From Candidatus Zambryskibacteria bacterium RIFCSPLOWO2_01_FULL_47_14 (lineage in GTDB: Bacteria; Patescibacteria; Paceibacteria; UBA9973; Zambryskibacteraceae): 26,070 nucleotides of DNA. Of the stretch, positions 6,012 to 12,409 are shown one piece after another. The stretch is taken from the NCBI GenBank assembly GCA_001824005.1, contig MHWG01000021.1:1-26070 (forward strand). Reading direction: 5' to 3'. Positions within the stretch are counted from its first letter, which is position 1. Each line of letters starts with the position of its first letter. The translations under genes were made by a program, and so were the position numbers. The notes under the pieces are model-generated. The model made no database searches, was not told the DNA's origin, and saw nothing but the letters and a program-made list of their open reading frames with translations.

Positions 6012-6925
6012 GAATTCTTATAACAACTGGGCTCTCGAAATCTGATATTGGAGGACCGTTTCAATATGCCCATAACTTAGCCCAGGAATTTGAAAAGGCG
6101 GGTCATGAAGTGAGAGTGGTAAAATATGGCTCTATAGAGCGGTCAATTTTGGGTATTTGGCCTCATATAATCTGGGCGGACAAAATTCTCGCACTGGACA
6201 CATTTTCGGTCGGGTTTGCCTCAACTCTAGCCGCCAAGATTATTAGAAAGAAAGTTACAATTAGAGTCGGCGGAGACTTTATGTGGTCGGCATATGTAAA
6301 TAGGACAGGGAGGCCGTTAACCCTGCCTGAATTCTACAAAGAGTTGCCGGAACTAAACACAAAAGAGAAGATTATTTTCAGACTGAATAGGTGGGCAATA
6401 CAGAATGCGCATTTTCTCGCTTTCAATACCGAATGGCAGAAAGAAATTTGGCGTGATTTCTATAAACTTTCAGAAAGTAAAATTGGGGTAGTAAGAAACT
6501 TTATCCCTGGGAGTCAAGTCGGGACTATGTCGTCGGGACAGAATTTCCTTTGGGCCGGGAGGCTTATTCCAGAGAAGAATACAGAAATGTTAAAAAGACT
6601 GGGAATCGAGATTGTCACTGGTGAGTTACACGAAAAGGTTTTGGAAAGAATAAAGAATTGTTATGCTGTTGTCTCGCTTGCCTTCACCGATATTTGTCCA
6701 AACTTTATAATCGAAGGTATTTCCTCTGGCAAGCCGTTTATAATGACTAAATACACCGGGTTAAATGAGCTCTTCCCAAAAAGTGGCATATTTGTGGAAC
6801 CTCGAAATGAGGAAGAGATAAGAGAGGCGATGAGGAATCTCAATAAGATTCAAATTGAGGAAATAAAGAGCCACTCGTGGGGAGAGATGGCAGAAGAATA
6901 CTTAAATATATGGAACAAGATTTAA
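6008..6925 (+). CDS. Glycosyltransferase, GT4-like
   Basis: A 305-residue GT-B protein, short for GT4. The N-terminal domain starts MRILITTGLSKSDIGGPFQYAHNLAQEF. The linker VRNFIPGS and the C-domain FLWAGRLIPEKN follow. The EX7E element appears as a D...E variant in FTDICPNFIIEGISSGKPFIMTKYTG, where Asp replaces the first Glu, as in some GT4 members. The likely role is one sugar-transfer step of the surface glycan. It overlaps the upstream gene by ATGA and extends 16 nt into the next one, so all three GTs form one translationally coupled run. No SD is visible. Confidence 0.85.
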   Translation: MRILITTGLSKSDIGGPFQYAHNLAQEFEKAGHEVRVVKYGSIERSILGIWPHIIWADKILALDTFSVGFASTLAAKIIRKKVTIRVGGDFMWSAYVNRTGRPLTLPEFYKELPELNTKEKIIFRLNRWAIQNAHFLAFNTEWQKEIWRDFYKLSESKIGVVRNFIPGSQVGTMSSGQNFLWAGRLIPEKNTEMLKRLGIEIVTGELHEKVLERIKNCYAVVSLAFTDICPNFIIEGISSGKPFIMTKYTGLNELFPKSGIFVEPRNEEEIREAMRNLNKIQIEEIKSHSWGEMAEEYLNIWNKI

Positions 6926-8019
6926 AAGTTTTGATGATCGGCTCGGATAGGAAGCTTTTTGAGAACGGCAGCGCTGTCTCGGAGCGGATGAAGGAATACG
7001 GCAATCTGGTTGGAGAGCTTCATATCATACTGATGTGCAATGCCTCGCATGGGCTCAAAGATAAGCAACTTTCGGATAATGTTTGGGTTTATCCTACAAA
7101 CTCCTTTACTAGCATTTTACGCCCCATTGATGCCGCTAGAATTGGCAAGAAGTTAGTGTTTGAGAAGAAATTCGTACGGGGCAGATCTCTTATAACATGC
7201 CAAGACTTGGAATCAGGCTGGGCTGGTGTAAGGATTAAGAAAAAATGGAGAATTCCTATGGAGCTTCAGTTCCATACCGATATTAATTCGCCATACTTTA
7301 CCGGCTTCCAAAACAGAGTGCGCAAATTCTTTGCTAATAAAGTTCTACGCAACGCGGATAGTATCAGAGTAGTTAGTGAGAGCGTAACCCAAAAATTGAA
7401 AATTGAAAATTCTAAATTGAAAATTCTACCCATCTATGTTGATAAAGAGAAAATTGCCAACGCGCCAATCAGGTTCGACGTCCATGCCCGCTACCCGTGG
7501 CACTTTATCATCCTCATGGTTTGCCGGCTTGAGCCGGAGAAAAATATCGGCTTAGCGCTTGAGGCGCTCGCTCTTGTCCGGCAAAAGTATGGCGATACGG
7601 GGTTGCTTGTAGTCGGCTCGGGTTCTCTGGAAAATAGTTTGAGAGGGAAAACCGGCGTAGAACTAGCCGGCTGGCAGAGTGATCTTGCTTCTTTTTATAA
7701 AACTTCCAATGTCTTTCTCCAGACTAGTCTTTATGAGGGCTATGGTCTAGCCTTGGTAGAGGCTGGACTCTCAGGTCTTCCAGTTCTTTCAACGCCTGTA
7801 GGGATCGTAAAAGAGTTAGAAGATGGCAAGGATCTATACATTTGCAGCTCGGCGGAGCAATTTGCCCTCCGAATCATTGAATTGATAGAGAATAATTCGA
7901 AGAGAGAAAACCTCAGGGTAAATATGAAGAAAACTCTGGAGGATAAACTTATTTCTAAAGAAGAGTATTTGAACAGGCTTAAGACAAACTGGGAAAGTAC
8001 TGCTAAAAAAGTGCCCTAA
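6910..8019 (+). CDS. Glycosyltransferase, GT4 family
   Basis: A 369-residue GT-B enzyme. The frame is open from an ATG at 6877, but I prefer the ATG at 6910: it gives MEQDLKVLMIGSD, a normal first strand, and only a 16-nt overlap with the upstream gene. The acceptor domain is followed by the linker SESVTQ...LPIYVDKEKI, then MVCRLEPEKNIGLALEAL and the full EX7E motif in YEGYGLALVEAGLSGLPVLSTPVG. Residues 162-172 (KLKIENSKLKI) are encoded by an AT-rich 33-nt element that recurs in the GT gene at 8982. It is the last gene of this GT trio. No terminator is apparent before the promoter at 8053. Confidence 0.9.
   Translation: MEQDLKVLMIGSDRKLFENGSAVSERMKEYGNLVGELHIILMCNASHGLKDKQLSDNVWVYPTNSFTSILRPIDAARIGKKLVFEKKFVRGRSLITCQDLESGWAGVRIKKKWRIPMELQFHTDINSPYFTGFQNRVRKFFANKVLRNADSIRVVSESVTQKLKIENSKLKILPIYVDKEKIANAPIRFDVHARYPWHFIILMVCRLEPEKNIGLALEALALVRQKYGDTGLLVVGSGSLENSLRGKTGVELAGWQSDLASFYKTSNVFLQTSLYEGYGLALVEAGLSGLPVLSTPVGIVKELEDGKDLYICSSAEQFALRIIELIENNSKRENLRVNMKKTLEDKLISKEEYLNRLKTNWESTAKKVP
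7393..7425 (+). repeat. 33-nt AT-rich element, uninterrupted copy
   Basis: The element is AAATTGAAAATTG joined to AAAATTCTAAATTGAAAATT, with internal AAATTGAAAATT units at both ends. It is codon-aligned and encodes KLKIENSKLKI. The same 33 nt occurs at 9600-9671 split by a 39-nt insert, in the same reading frame. A diverged, same-frame relative lies at 5616-5642 in the first GT gene. Confidence 0.85.
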
Positions 8020-8052
8020 AATAAGGATATTTTGACAAAGCACAAACTGATA

Positions 8053-8081
8053 TTGACATGTAAATCAAAAGGTGCTATATT
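8053..8081 (+). promoter_or_regulatory. Consensus sigma70-type promoter
   Basis: TTGACA (8053-8058), a 17-nt spacer and TATATT (8076-8081) make the best promoter in the window. Transcription would begin near 8088 and give a leader of about 66 nt before the gene at 8154. Another TTGACA at 8032 has no matching -10. Confidence 0.85.
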
Positions 8082-8090
8082 TAAGAAAGG

Positions 8091-8163
8091 TAGTTGAGAT
8101 GGTATTTTCACCATCCAACTAAGGGCTCATGAGCCCGGAAAGGAGAAGAGGACATGTCCTCTT
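8091..8163 (+). promoter_or_regulatory. Structured 5' leader with SD and palindrome over the start codon
   Basis: Three dyads lie in the leader. Positions 8091-8121 form a hairpin (TAGTTG-GATGGT/ACCATC-CAACTA, one bulged A, loop ATTTTC) just after the predicted transcript start. GGGCTCATGAGCCC at 8123-8136 is a perfect palindrome. AAGAGGACATGTCCTCTT at 8146-8163 is a perfect 18-nt palindrome centred on the start codon. The SD AAGGAG (8140-8145) is squeezed between the last two. Folding of the third dyad would hide the ATG, so translation control by structure is plausible. Confidence 0.65.
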
Positions 8164-8825
8164 ACTCGGAAGGCCAGATTCACCAGCTCGCGGATCAAAT
8201 GGAGTCAGCAGGACTGACGCCCAAGCATGTGACGAGACTCGGACAGTCGTTCGACACCATGCTCAATATCCGGCGAGTCCTCGATGGAGAAGCAACGTTC
8301 CAGTTCAACCAGGCGGTCGAGCCAGAGACACCGAAGAAGATCATCATGCCGATCGCTCTCAAGCCCGTCACCTCGGACGGTGTCTCGGGCAAGGATGGCA
8401 TTAAGGATCTCGAGAAGGCTCGCTATAACGTCGGTGACTGGGTCAAGGACGTGATGAAGCAGAAGGTCTACGTCGTAACGAACGGCAAGGTCTACAAGCC
8501 GGTCGTGCTCAAAGGTGAGGACTTCACCGACGATGAGCGCGTCACCTCGAACATCCGCAAGGTCGCCGAGGAGATGAAGCTCGTGACACCGCCCGCCCAG
8601 CTCGCGCGCCTTCTACGTAAGTCGGTTTCCGACGAGGAGCTCGAGCAGATGGGCCTCTACGCGCTCATCGTCATGCATCAGCCGATCACCGGCTCGGGCG
8701 GCTTTCCGAACGTTCTCGGCCTCTACCGCAACGACGAAGGCAGGTGGCTCAACGCTTACTTCGGCCACGCCGGCCACAGGTGGTATCGCGACCTTGGCTT
8801 CGTGTTCCTCGCTCCGCAAGAGTAG
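8154..8825 (+). CDS. Hypothetical protein, GC-rich solo gene
   Basis: I cannot assign this 223-residue soluble protein. The first 60 residues look helical (SEGQIHQLADQMESAGLTPKHVTRLGQSFDTMLNIRRVL). The middle contains YNVGDWVKDVMKQKVYVVTNGKVYKPVVLKGEDF. The C-terminal part has hydrophobic strands and aromatic residues (GLYALIVMHQPITGSGGFPNVLGLYRNDEGRWLNAYFGHAGHRWYRDLGFVFL). No signal peptide or membrane segment is seen. It is a monocistron with its own consensus promoter, structured leader, SD and probable terminator. GC content and codon use (CTC, GTC, AAG, GAG) are visibly higher than in the flanking GT genes. It splits the GT run in two. High expression or separate acquisition could explain its composition. 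Confidence 0.8.
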   Translation: MSSYSEGQIHQLADQMESAGLTPKHVTRLGQSFDTMLNIRRVLDGEATFQFNQAVEPETPKKIIMPIALKPVTSDGVSGKDGIKDLEKARYNVGDWVKDVMKQKVYVVTNGKVYKPVVLKGEDFTDDERVTSNIRKVAEEMKLVTPPAQLARLLRKSVSDEELEQMGLYALIVMHQPITGSGGFPNVLGLYRNDEGRWLNAYFGHAGHRWYRDLGFVFLAPQE

Positions 8826-8845
8826 TACTTAGGACTTGGTCGCTT

Positions 8846-8910
8846 GGATCTTCGGATCCTTTGGCCTCTGTCCTTGGGCCCGGTATTCAGAAATGGATGT
8901 CGGGCCTTTC
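8846..8910 (+). terminator. Probable terminator(s) after the solo gene
   Basis: Two hairpins follow the stop. GGATC-TTCG-GATCC at 8846-8859 has a stable UUCG tetraloop and a short T run. GGCCCG (8877-8882) pairs with CGGGCC (8901-8906) across an 18-nt loop and leads into TTTCATTT. Either could end the 8154 transcript. Neither has a perfect T-tract. Confidence 0.5.
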
Positions 8911-8964
8911 ATTTGGTATAGACGTAATGGCTTATGCAGATAAACTCGTAAATAAAATTAGAAA

Positions 8965-8973
8965 TGATATTCT
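8965..8973 (+). promoter_or_regulatory. Extended -10 promoter, leaderless geometry
   Basis: TGATATTCT is an extended -10 (TGN-TATTCT) whose end lies 8 nt before the ATG at 8982. Transcription would begin at or next to the start codon. It follows the probable terminator of the previous gene, so it likely drives the long glycan operon. Confidence 0.55.
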
Positions 8974-8981
8974 GGTGATGC

Positions 8982-9893
8982 ATGAGGTTGCTGATAATCA
9001 CACAAAAGGTAGACAAGAATGATCCGGTGCTTGGGTTTATGCACAGGTGGCTTGAAGAGTTCAATAAAAATTTTGAAAAAGTTACGATAATTTGTTTAGA
9101 GAAAGGCGAACATAACTTGCCAAACAAAATTTTTCCTCTCGGCAAGAGGAAGCTAAAAGCCCTTTTCAATTTCTACAAATATATTTGGCAGGAGAGAAAT
9201 AACTATGACGCCGTTTTTGTCCACATGAACCAAGAATACGTGCTTCTAGCGGGAGACATTTGGTGGCTCTTGGGCAAGAAGGTTTATCTCTGGAGAAATC
9301 ATGCCAAAGGTAATATGCTTACCGACTTAGCAGTTTTCTTGTCTGATAAAGTGTTTTGCACCTCACCTTCTTCTTACACCGCCAAATTTAAAAAAACTGT
9401 TTTGATGCCGGTAGGTATTGATACGGACTTCTTTAAACCTGATCCGAATATTTCTCGAGCACCCAATTCAGTCCTTTTCTTGGGCCGTATTTCTCCTGTT
9501 AAAAAAGTGCTTGAATTCATCGACTGGGCTGAAACCGAAGGTTCGAGAATTGTAACCATTGCTGGTCCAATATTGGATAAAGAATATGGAGAAAAGGTAA
9601 AATTGAAAATTGCCGTTCGAGGCTCCGAGGAGCCCTCAGGCTCTCGAGGAGAAAATTCTAAATTGAAAATTAATTTCATCGGCCCTGTTACCAACGAAGA
9701 GACGCTTAAGCTCTATCAGTCACACGAGATTTATGCCAACTTCACTCCTGCTGGGAGCTTTGACAAAACGATTATCGAGGCGGCAGCTTGCGGGTGCAAA
9801 TTGGAGGTGAGAAATCCAGCCGCTAAAAATCTCAATGTCGAGGATCACAGCCTCCAATTATTGATGAAGAAAATAAAGATGGAAATTTCTTGA
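8982..9893 (+). CDS. Glycosyltransferase, GT4-like, with repeat-derived insert
   Basis: A 303-residue GT-B protein. The N-domain begins MRLLIITQKVDKNDPVLGFMHRW. The linker MPVGIDTDFFKPD and the C-domain strand SVLFLGRISPVKK are typical GT4. In the C-domain, the region with the usual EX7E reads GSFDKTIIEAAACGC, keeping the second Glu but not the first. The C-terminus ends soon after, shorter than in the neighbours. Residues 207-230 are encoded by a repeat element interrupted by a second GC-rich element, and residues 211-223 come from the inner insert. The start follows an extended -10 box by 8 nt and lacks an SD. With the first Glu missing and a short tail, reduced or altered activity is possible. 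Confidence 0.85.
   Translation: MRLLIITQKVDKNDPVLGFMHRWLEEFNKNFEKVTIICLEKGEHNLPNKIFPLGKRKLKALFNFYKYIWQERNNYDAVFVHMNQEYVLLAGDIWWLLGKKVYLWRNHAKGNMLTDLAVFLSDKVFCTSPSSYTAKFKKTVLMPVGIDTDFFKPDPNISRAPNSVLFLGRISPVKKVLEFIDWAETEGSRIVTIAGPILDKEYGEKVKLKIAVRGSEEPSGSRGENSKLKINFIGPVTNEETLKLYQSHEIYANFTPAGSFDKTIIEAAACGCKLEVRNPAAKNLNVEDHSLQLLMKKIKMEIS
9600..9671 (+). repeat. 33-nt AT-rich element split by a 39-nt GC-rich insert
   Basis: The outer parts, AAATTGAAAATTG (9600-9612) and AAAATTCTAAATTGAAAATT (9652-9671), together equal the uninterrupted element at 7393-7425 base for base. Positions 9613-9651 are extra: 39 nt, GC-rich, containing the perfect palindrome GGCTCCGAGGAGCC (9621-9634). Thirteen codons are added without changing the frame. 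Confidence 0.88.
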
Positions 9894-9919
9894 GGATTTG
9901 ATACACTAGCCTGGCAAAT

Positions 9920-10270
9920 ATGATAACGCTAATGTCATGGGGGCATAAATACGGGACTCCCCCGGCCAACTTCAAATTCGACGTCTCGTATTTCAAAAAT
10001 CCTTGGAGAGACAAGGAGACAAGGAATTCTGACAAGAAGACGATCATCTCCTTCATGGAGCGGCAAAAAGGGGTGAATAAGTTTGTTCTAAATCTGGTGC
10101 AAATGCTCTTAGATTTGAACGAGCAATTCAAAGAAGAAGAGATAAAGGTGGCTATCTGTTGTTCCGCCGGAGAGTACCGAAGCCCGGCAATAGTGGAATT
10201 GATTGGAAAGGAGCTATCAAAAAGGAAGGTCAAATATGTTATCAATCACAGCAAAGAGTCGCTCTTATGA
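9920..10270 (+). CDS. Stand-alone RapZ C-terminal domain protein
   Basis: This 116-residue protein matches the C-terminal domain of RapZ (RNase adapter/YvcJ family) without its N-terminal P-loop kinase-like domain. Matching blocks are SWGHKYGTPPANFKFDVSYFKNP (residues 6-28; RapZ has FKYG...FDVRFLPNP) and VAICCSAGEYRSPAIVELIGKEL (77-99; RapZ has AIGCTGGKHRSV). The His of the GGxHRS loop is Tyr here. In E. coli this domain binds glucosamine-6-phosphate and the GlmY/GlmZ small RNAs and so controls amino-sugar synthesis. Its place between GT genes suggests a sensor or nucleotide-handling role tied to glycan supply, but the RNA partner is unknown. A second ATG at 9932 is possible. A weak TGATACACT -10 lies at 9899-9907. 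Confidence 0.85.
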   Translation: MITLMSWGHKYGTPPANFKFDVSYFKNPWRDKETRNSDKKTIISFMERQKGVNKFVLNLVQMLLDLNEQFKEEEIKVAICCSAGEYRSPAIVELIGKELSKRKVKYVINHSKESLL

Positions 10271-10283
10271 GGAATAGGCCGGT

Positions 10284-11339
10284 ATGAATCTTCGCGTACT
10301 ATATTTATTTGCGGGCTCGAGGCAGAAGTTCTATGAAGAATATAAAGCAGGCAAGGCCTCGGATATCCACTTGGTCGGCTTAAATCGCATGGCAAGCTTC
10401 GGCATTGAAGCAACCTTTCTCGAGAATCGGGCCACGGAATTTTTACGGAAAATTTCTTTCAATCTGACGCAATTGCCGGTATTGTTCCGACTCAAGTCCT
10501 ACGACGTAATCTTCTCCGGTTCGGGCCTTCTCACCTTATTTATCGTCAAATACATCCTCCGTTTGAAAAAGCCAAAATGGGTTATCTACAACACCTACTT
10601 ATCAAATCTTTTGAAGCGAAATAAGAAAGGTTTCAAGGCTTGGGTGATAAGGAAAGCAGTCTTTGGGGCGGATGCGATTATCTCGCCATCTCTGGCGCAA
10701 CAAGCTTATCTCGCAAATATTGGCTTGCCTAGAGAGAAGAATTATTACATCCCTTACGGCATTGATTATGAATTTTACGATAAAGACACGAGAGAGTCGG
10801 AAATATCAGAGCCTTATATCTTTAGCTCCGGCCGCGACGTCGGAAGGGATTACAAGACCATAATCGAGGCCGTAAGAGGCTTGCCGGTCAAGCTTATAGT
10901 TGCCGCTTCGCCAAGAAATTTCAAAGACATTGGAGAGTTGCCGCCAAATGTAGAAGTTTTATATTTGAAACGGACCGAGACGCAGCCATTGTTGAAGAAT
11001 GCTCTATTTGTGGTGACGGCAACTATTCCAGAAGATAAGACGGCCGGTTCTGACTGCTCCGGCCAGTACTCTCTCCTAGAGTCAATGTCTTACGCTAAGG
11101 CCGTTATTACCACGGAGAGGGCCACCCTAGAAGGCTATTTCGAAGGAGGTAAGGACGGCTTGGTCGTTCCAACTGAAAATGTGTCGGAACTGAGAGCCGC
11201 GATAAAGACGCTTTTGGACGATCCGCAAAGGGCTAAAATCATGGGCGAAGCCGTTCGAAACAAGGTTAGAAGTCAATTTACGATGGAAATTTTTTCTAGG
11301 AAATTGGCAGAAGTTTTCCGCGAAGTGGCTAATAAGTAA
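10284..11339 (+). CDS. Glycosyltransferase, GT4-like
   Basis: A 351-residue GT-B protein. The N-domain has YDVIFSGSG and a membrane-proximal basic region (LRLKKPKW). The linker is IPYGIDYEFYDKD. The C-domain begins YIFSSGRDVGRDYKTIIEAV and ends with the variant motif CSGQYSLLESMSYAKAVITTERATLEGYF, keeping the second Glu of EX7E but not the first. The segment EGGKDGLVVPTENVSELRAAI is standard GT4. It follows the RapZ-C gene by 13 nt and overlaps the next GT at its stop (TAATG). It most likely adds one residue to the glycan. No clear SD is present. Confidence 0.87.
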   Translation: MNLRVLYLFAGSRQKFYEEYKAGKASDIHLVGLNRMASFGIEATFLENRATEFLRKISFNLTQLPVLFRLKSYDVIFSGSGLLTLFIVKYILRLKKPKWVIYNTYLSNLLKRNKKGFKAWVIRKAVFGADAIISPSLAQQAYLANIGLPREKNYYIPYGIDYEFYDKDTRESEISEPYIFSSGRDVGRDYKTIIEAVRGLPVKLIVAASPRNFKDIGELPPNVEVLYLKRTETQPLLKNALFVVTATIPEDKTAGSDCSGQYSLLESMSYAKAVITTERATLEGYFEGGKDGLVVPTENVSELRAAIKTLLDDPQRAKIMGEAVRNKVRSQFTMEIFSRKLAEVFREVANK

Positions 11340-12406
11340 TGAATAAAAAAATTCTTTTTATCATCAATAATCTCGGCATAGGCGGTGCGGAACGGTTGGT
11401 AGTGGATGATGTCAATGAGATGATGAAGCAGGGCATCGACATCTCAATTATTACCTTAAGACCAGAACCTAAAGAGAGCCTTTTTTCTCAATTAAAGATC
11501 CCGGCCGACAGATTTAGGTGCGTTTATTTCAAGAATCTTCTAGATATACCCGGATGGATCAGAGTTATAAAAGCAATCAAAGAAGTAAATCCTGATCTGG
11601 TTATCACTCAGCTTTGGTTCGAGAATACCGTTGGGCGCATAGCTTCTATAATTGTCGGTGCAAAGATCATCACTTTCGAACAAAATGTATATGATTCTGT
11701 AAAGACTCGGAAGATGTTCGTTGTTGATTACCTACTCCAATCTCTTTCAGCAAGGGTAATCGCGGTGTCTGAGGCTGTAAAGCGATCTCTCATAAAGCAC
11801 GGCATTAAAGAGAAGAGGATCAATATTGTACCAAACAGCGTGAATCTGGATGCTTTTAAGATTCTTCCTGATAAAAACGGGATAAGACAAGAATTAGGTA
11901 TCCCACAAGGTTCCTTCATCTTCGTATTTGTAGGGAGACTGATACATCAGAAAGCCGTCGACATTCTTATTAAAGCTTTTAAAGAACTTGACGAGAATTC
12001 CTATCTTCTGGTCGTTGGACAAGGGCAAGAAAAAGGGAGGCTGGAAAAGCTCGCGAATGATCGAGTGATATTTGCCGGTATAAGAAAAGATATCCCGCAG
12101 ATTCTCATGTCTTCCGATTGTTTCGTCCTTCCTTCACGGTATGAGGGCTGGCCGCTTGCATTGACAGAAGCTTTAGCAGCTGGAATACCGATCATTGTGA
12201 GCGACTTTGAAGCGGCAAGAGAGGTGATAAAAGATAAAGAAAACGGCTTGGTGGTTCCCAGAGAAGATCATGTTTCTCTGGCTTTGACCATGAGAGAGAT
12301 GAGAGAGAACAAAGAGCTAAGGAAAAGGCTTGGAGAGGAAGCTAAGAGGTCAGCAGAAAGGTTTTCAATCGAGAATCATGTCCGTGCTATACTGCGCTAC
12401 ACTTAA
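11339..12406 (+). CDS. Glycosyltransferase, GT4 family
   Basis: A 355-residue canonical GT4 enzyme. It starts KKILFIINNLGIGGAERLVVDDV, a textbook GT4 glycine loop. The linker is VPNSVNLDAFKI, the C-domain strand FVFVGRLIHQKAVDILIKAF, and the complete EX7E motif lies in RYEGWPLALTEALAAGIPIIVSDFEAAREVI. All catalytic features are present, so it should be active on a lipid-linked or growing glycan acceptor at the cytoplasmic face. It starts on the last base of the preceding stop codon, so translation is coupled, and has no SD. The end of the gene contains an extended -10 box (12385-12393) for the methyltransferase gene. Confidence 0.93.
   Translation: MNKKILFIINNLGIGGAERLVVDDVNEMMKQGIDISIITLRPEPKESLFSQLKIPADRFRCVYFKNLLDIPGWIRVIKAIKEVNPDLVITQLWFENTVGRIASIIVGAKIITFEQNVYDSVKTRKMFVVDYLLQSLSARVIAVSEAVKRSLIKHGIKEKRINIVPNSVNLDAFKILPDKNGIRQELGIPQGSFIFVFVGRLIHQKAVDILIKAFKELDENSYLLVVGQGQEKGRLEKLANDRVIFAGIRKDIPQILMSSDCFVLPSRYEGWPLALTEALAAGIPIIVSDFEAAREVIKDKENGLVVPREDHVSLALTMREMRENKELRKRLGEEAKRSAERFSIENHVRAILRYT
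12385..12393 (+). promoter_or_regulatory. Extended -10 (TGCTATACT) inside the end of a GT gene
   Basis: TGCTATACT is identical to the extended -10 at 23382-23390. It ends 16 nt before the ATG at 12410 and would give a leader of roughly 10 nt. It is probably an internal operon promoter. The -35 is poor. Confidence 0.5.
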
Positions 12407-12409
12407 AGT

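Noticed and set aside
6877..6909. Upstream start of the third GT gene at 6877
   Set aside because: It adds an Arg-rich MGRDGRRILKY that overlaps the previous gene by 49 nt and has no counterpart in GT4 N-termini.
8195..8401. Minus-strand and alternate-frame ORFs across the GC-rich 8154 gene
   Set aside because: They are shadows of a high-GC gene that has its own promoter, SD and coherent protein sequence.
7393..9671. CRISPR-like array from the repeated AAATTGAAAATT units
   Set aside because: Copies lie in different genes, in codon frame, with no regular spacers and no cas genes.
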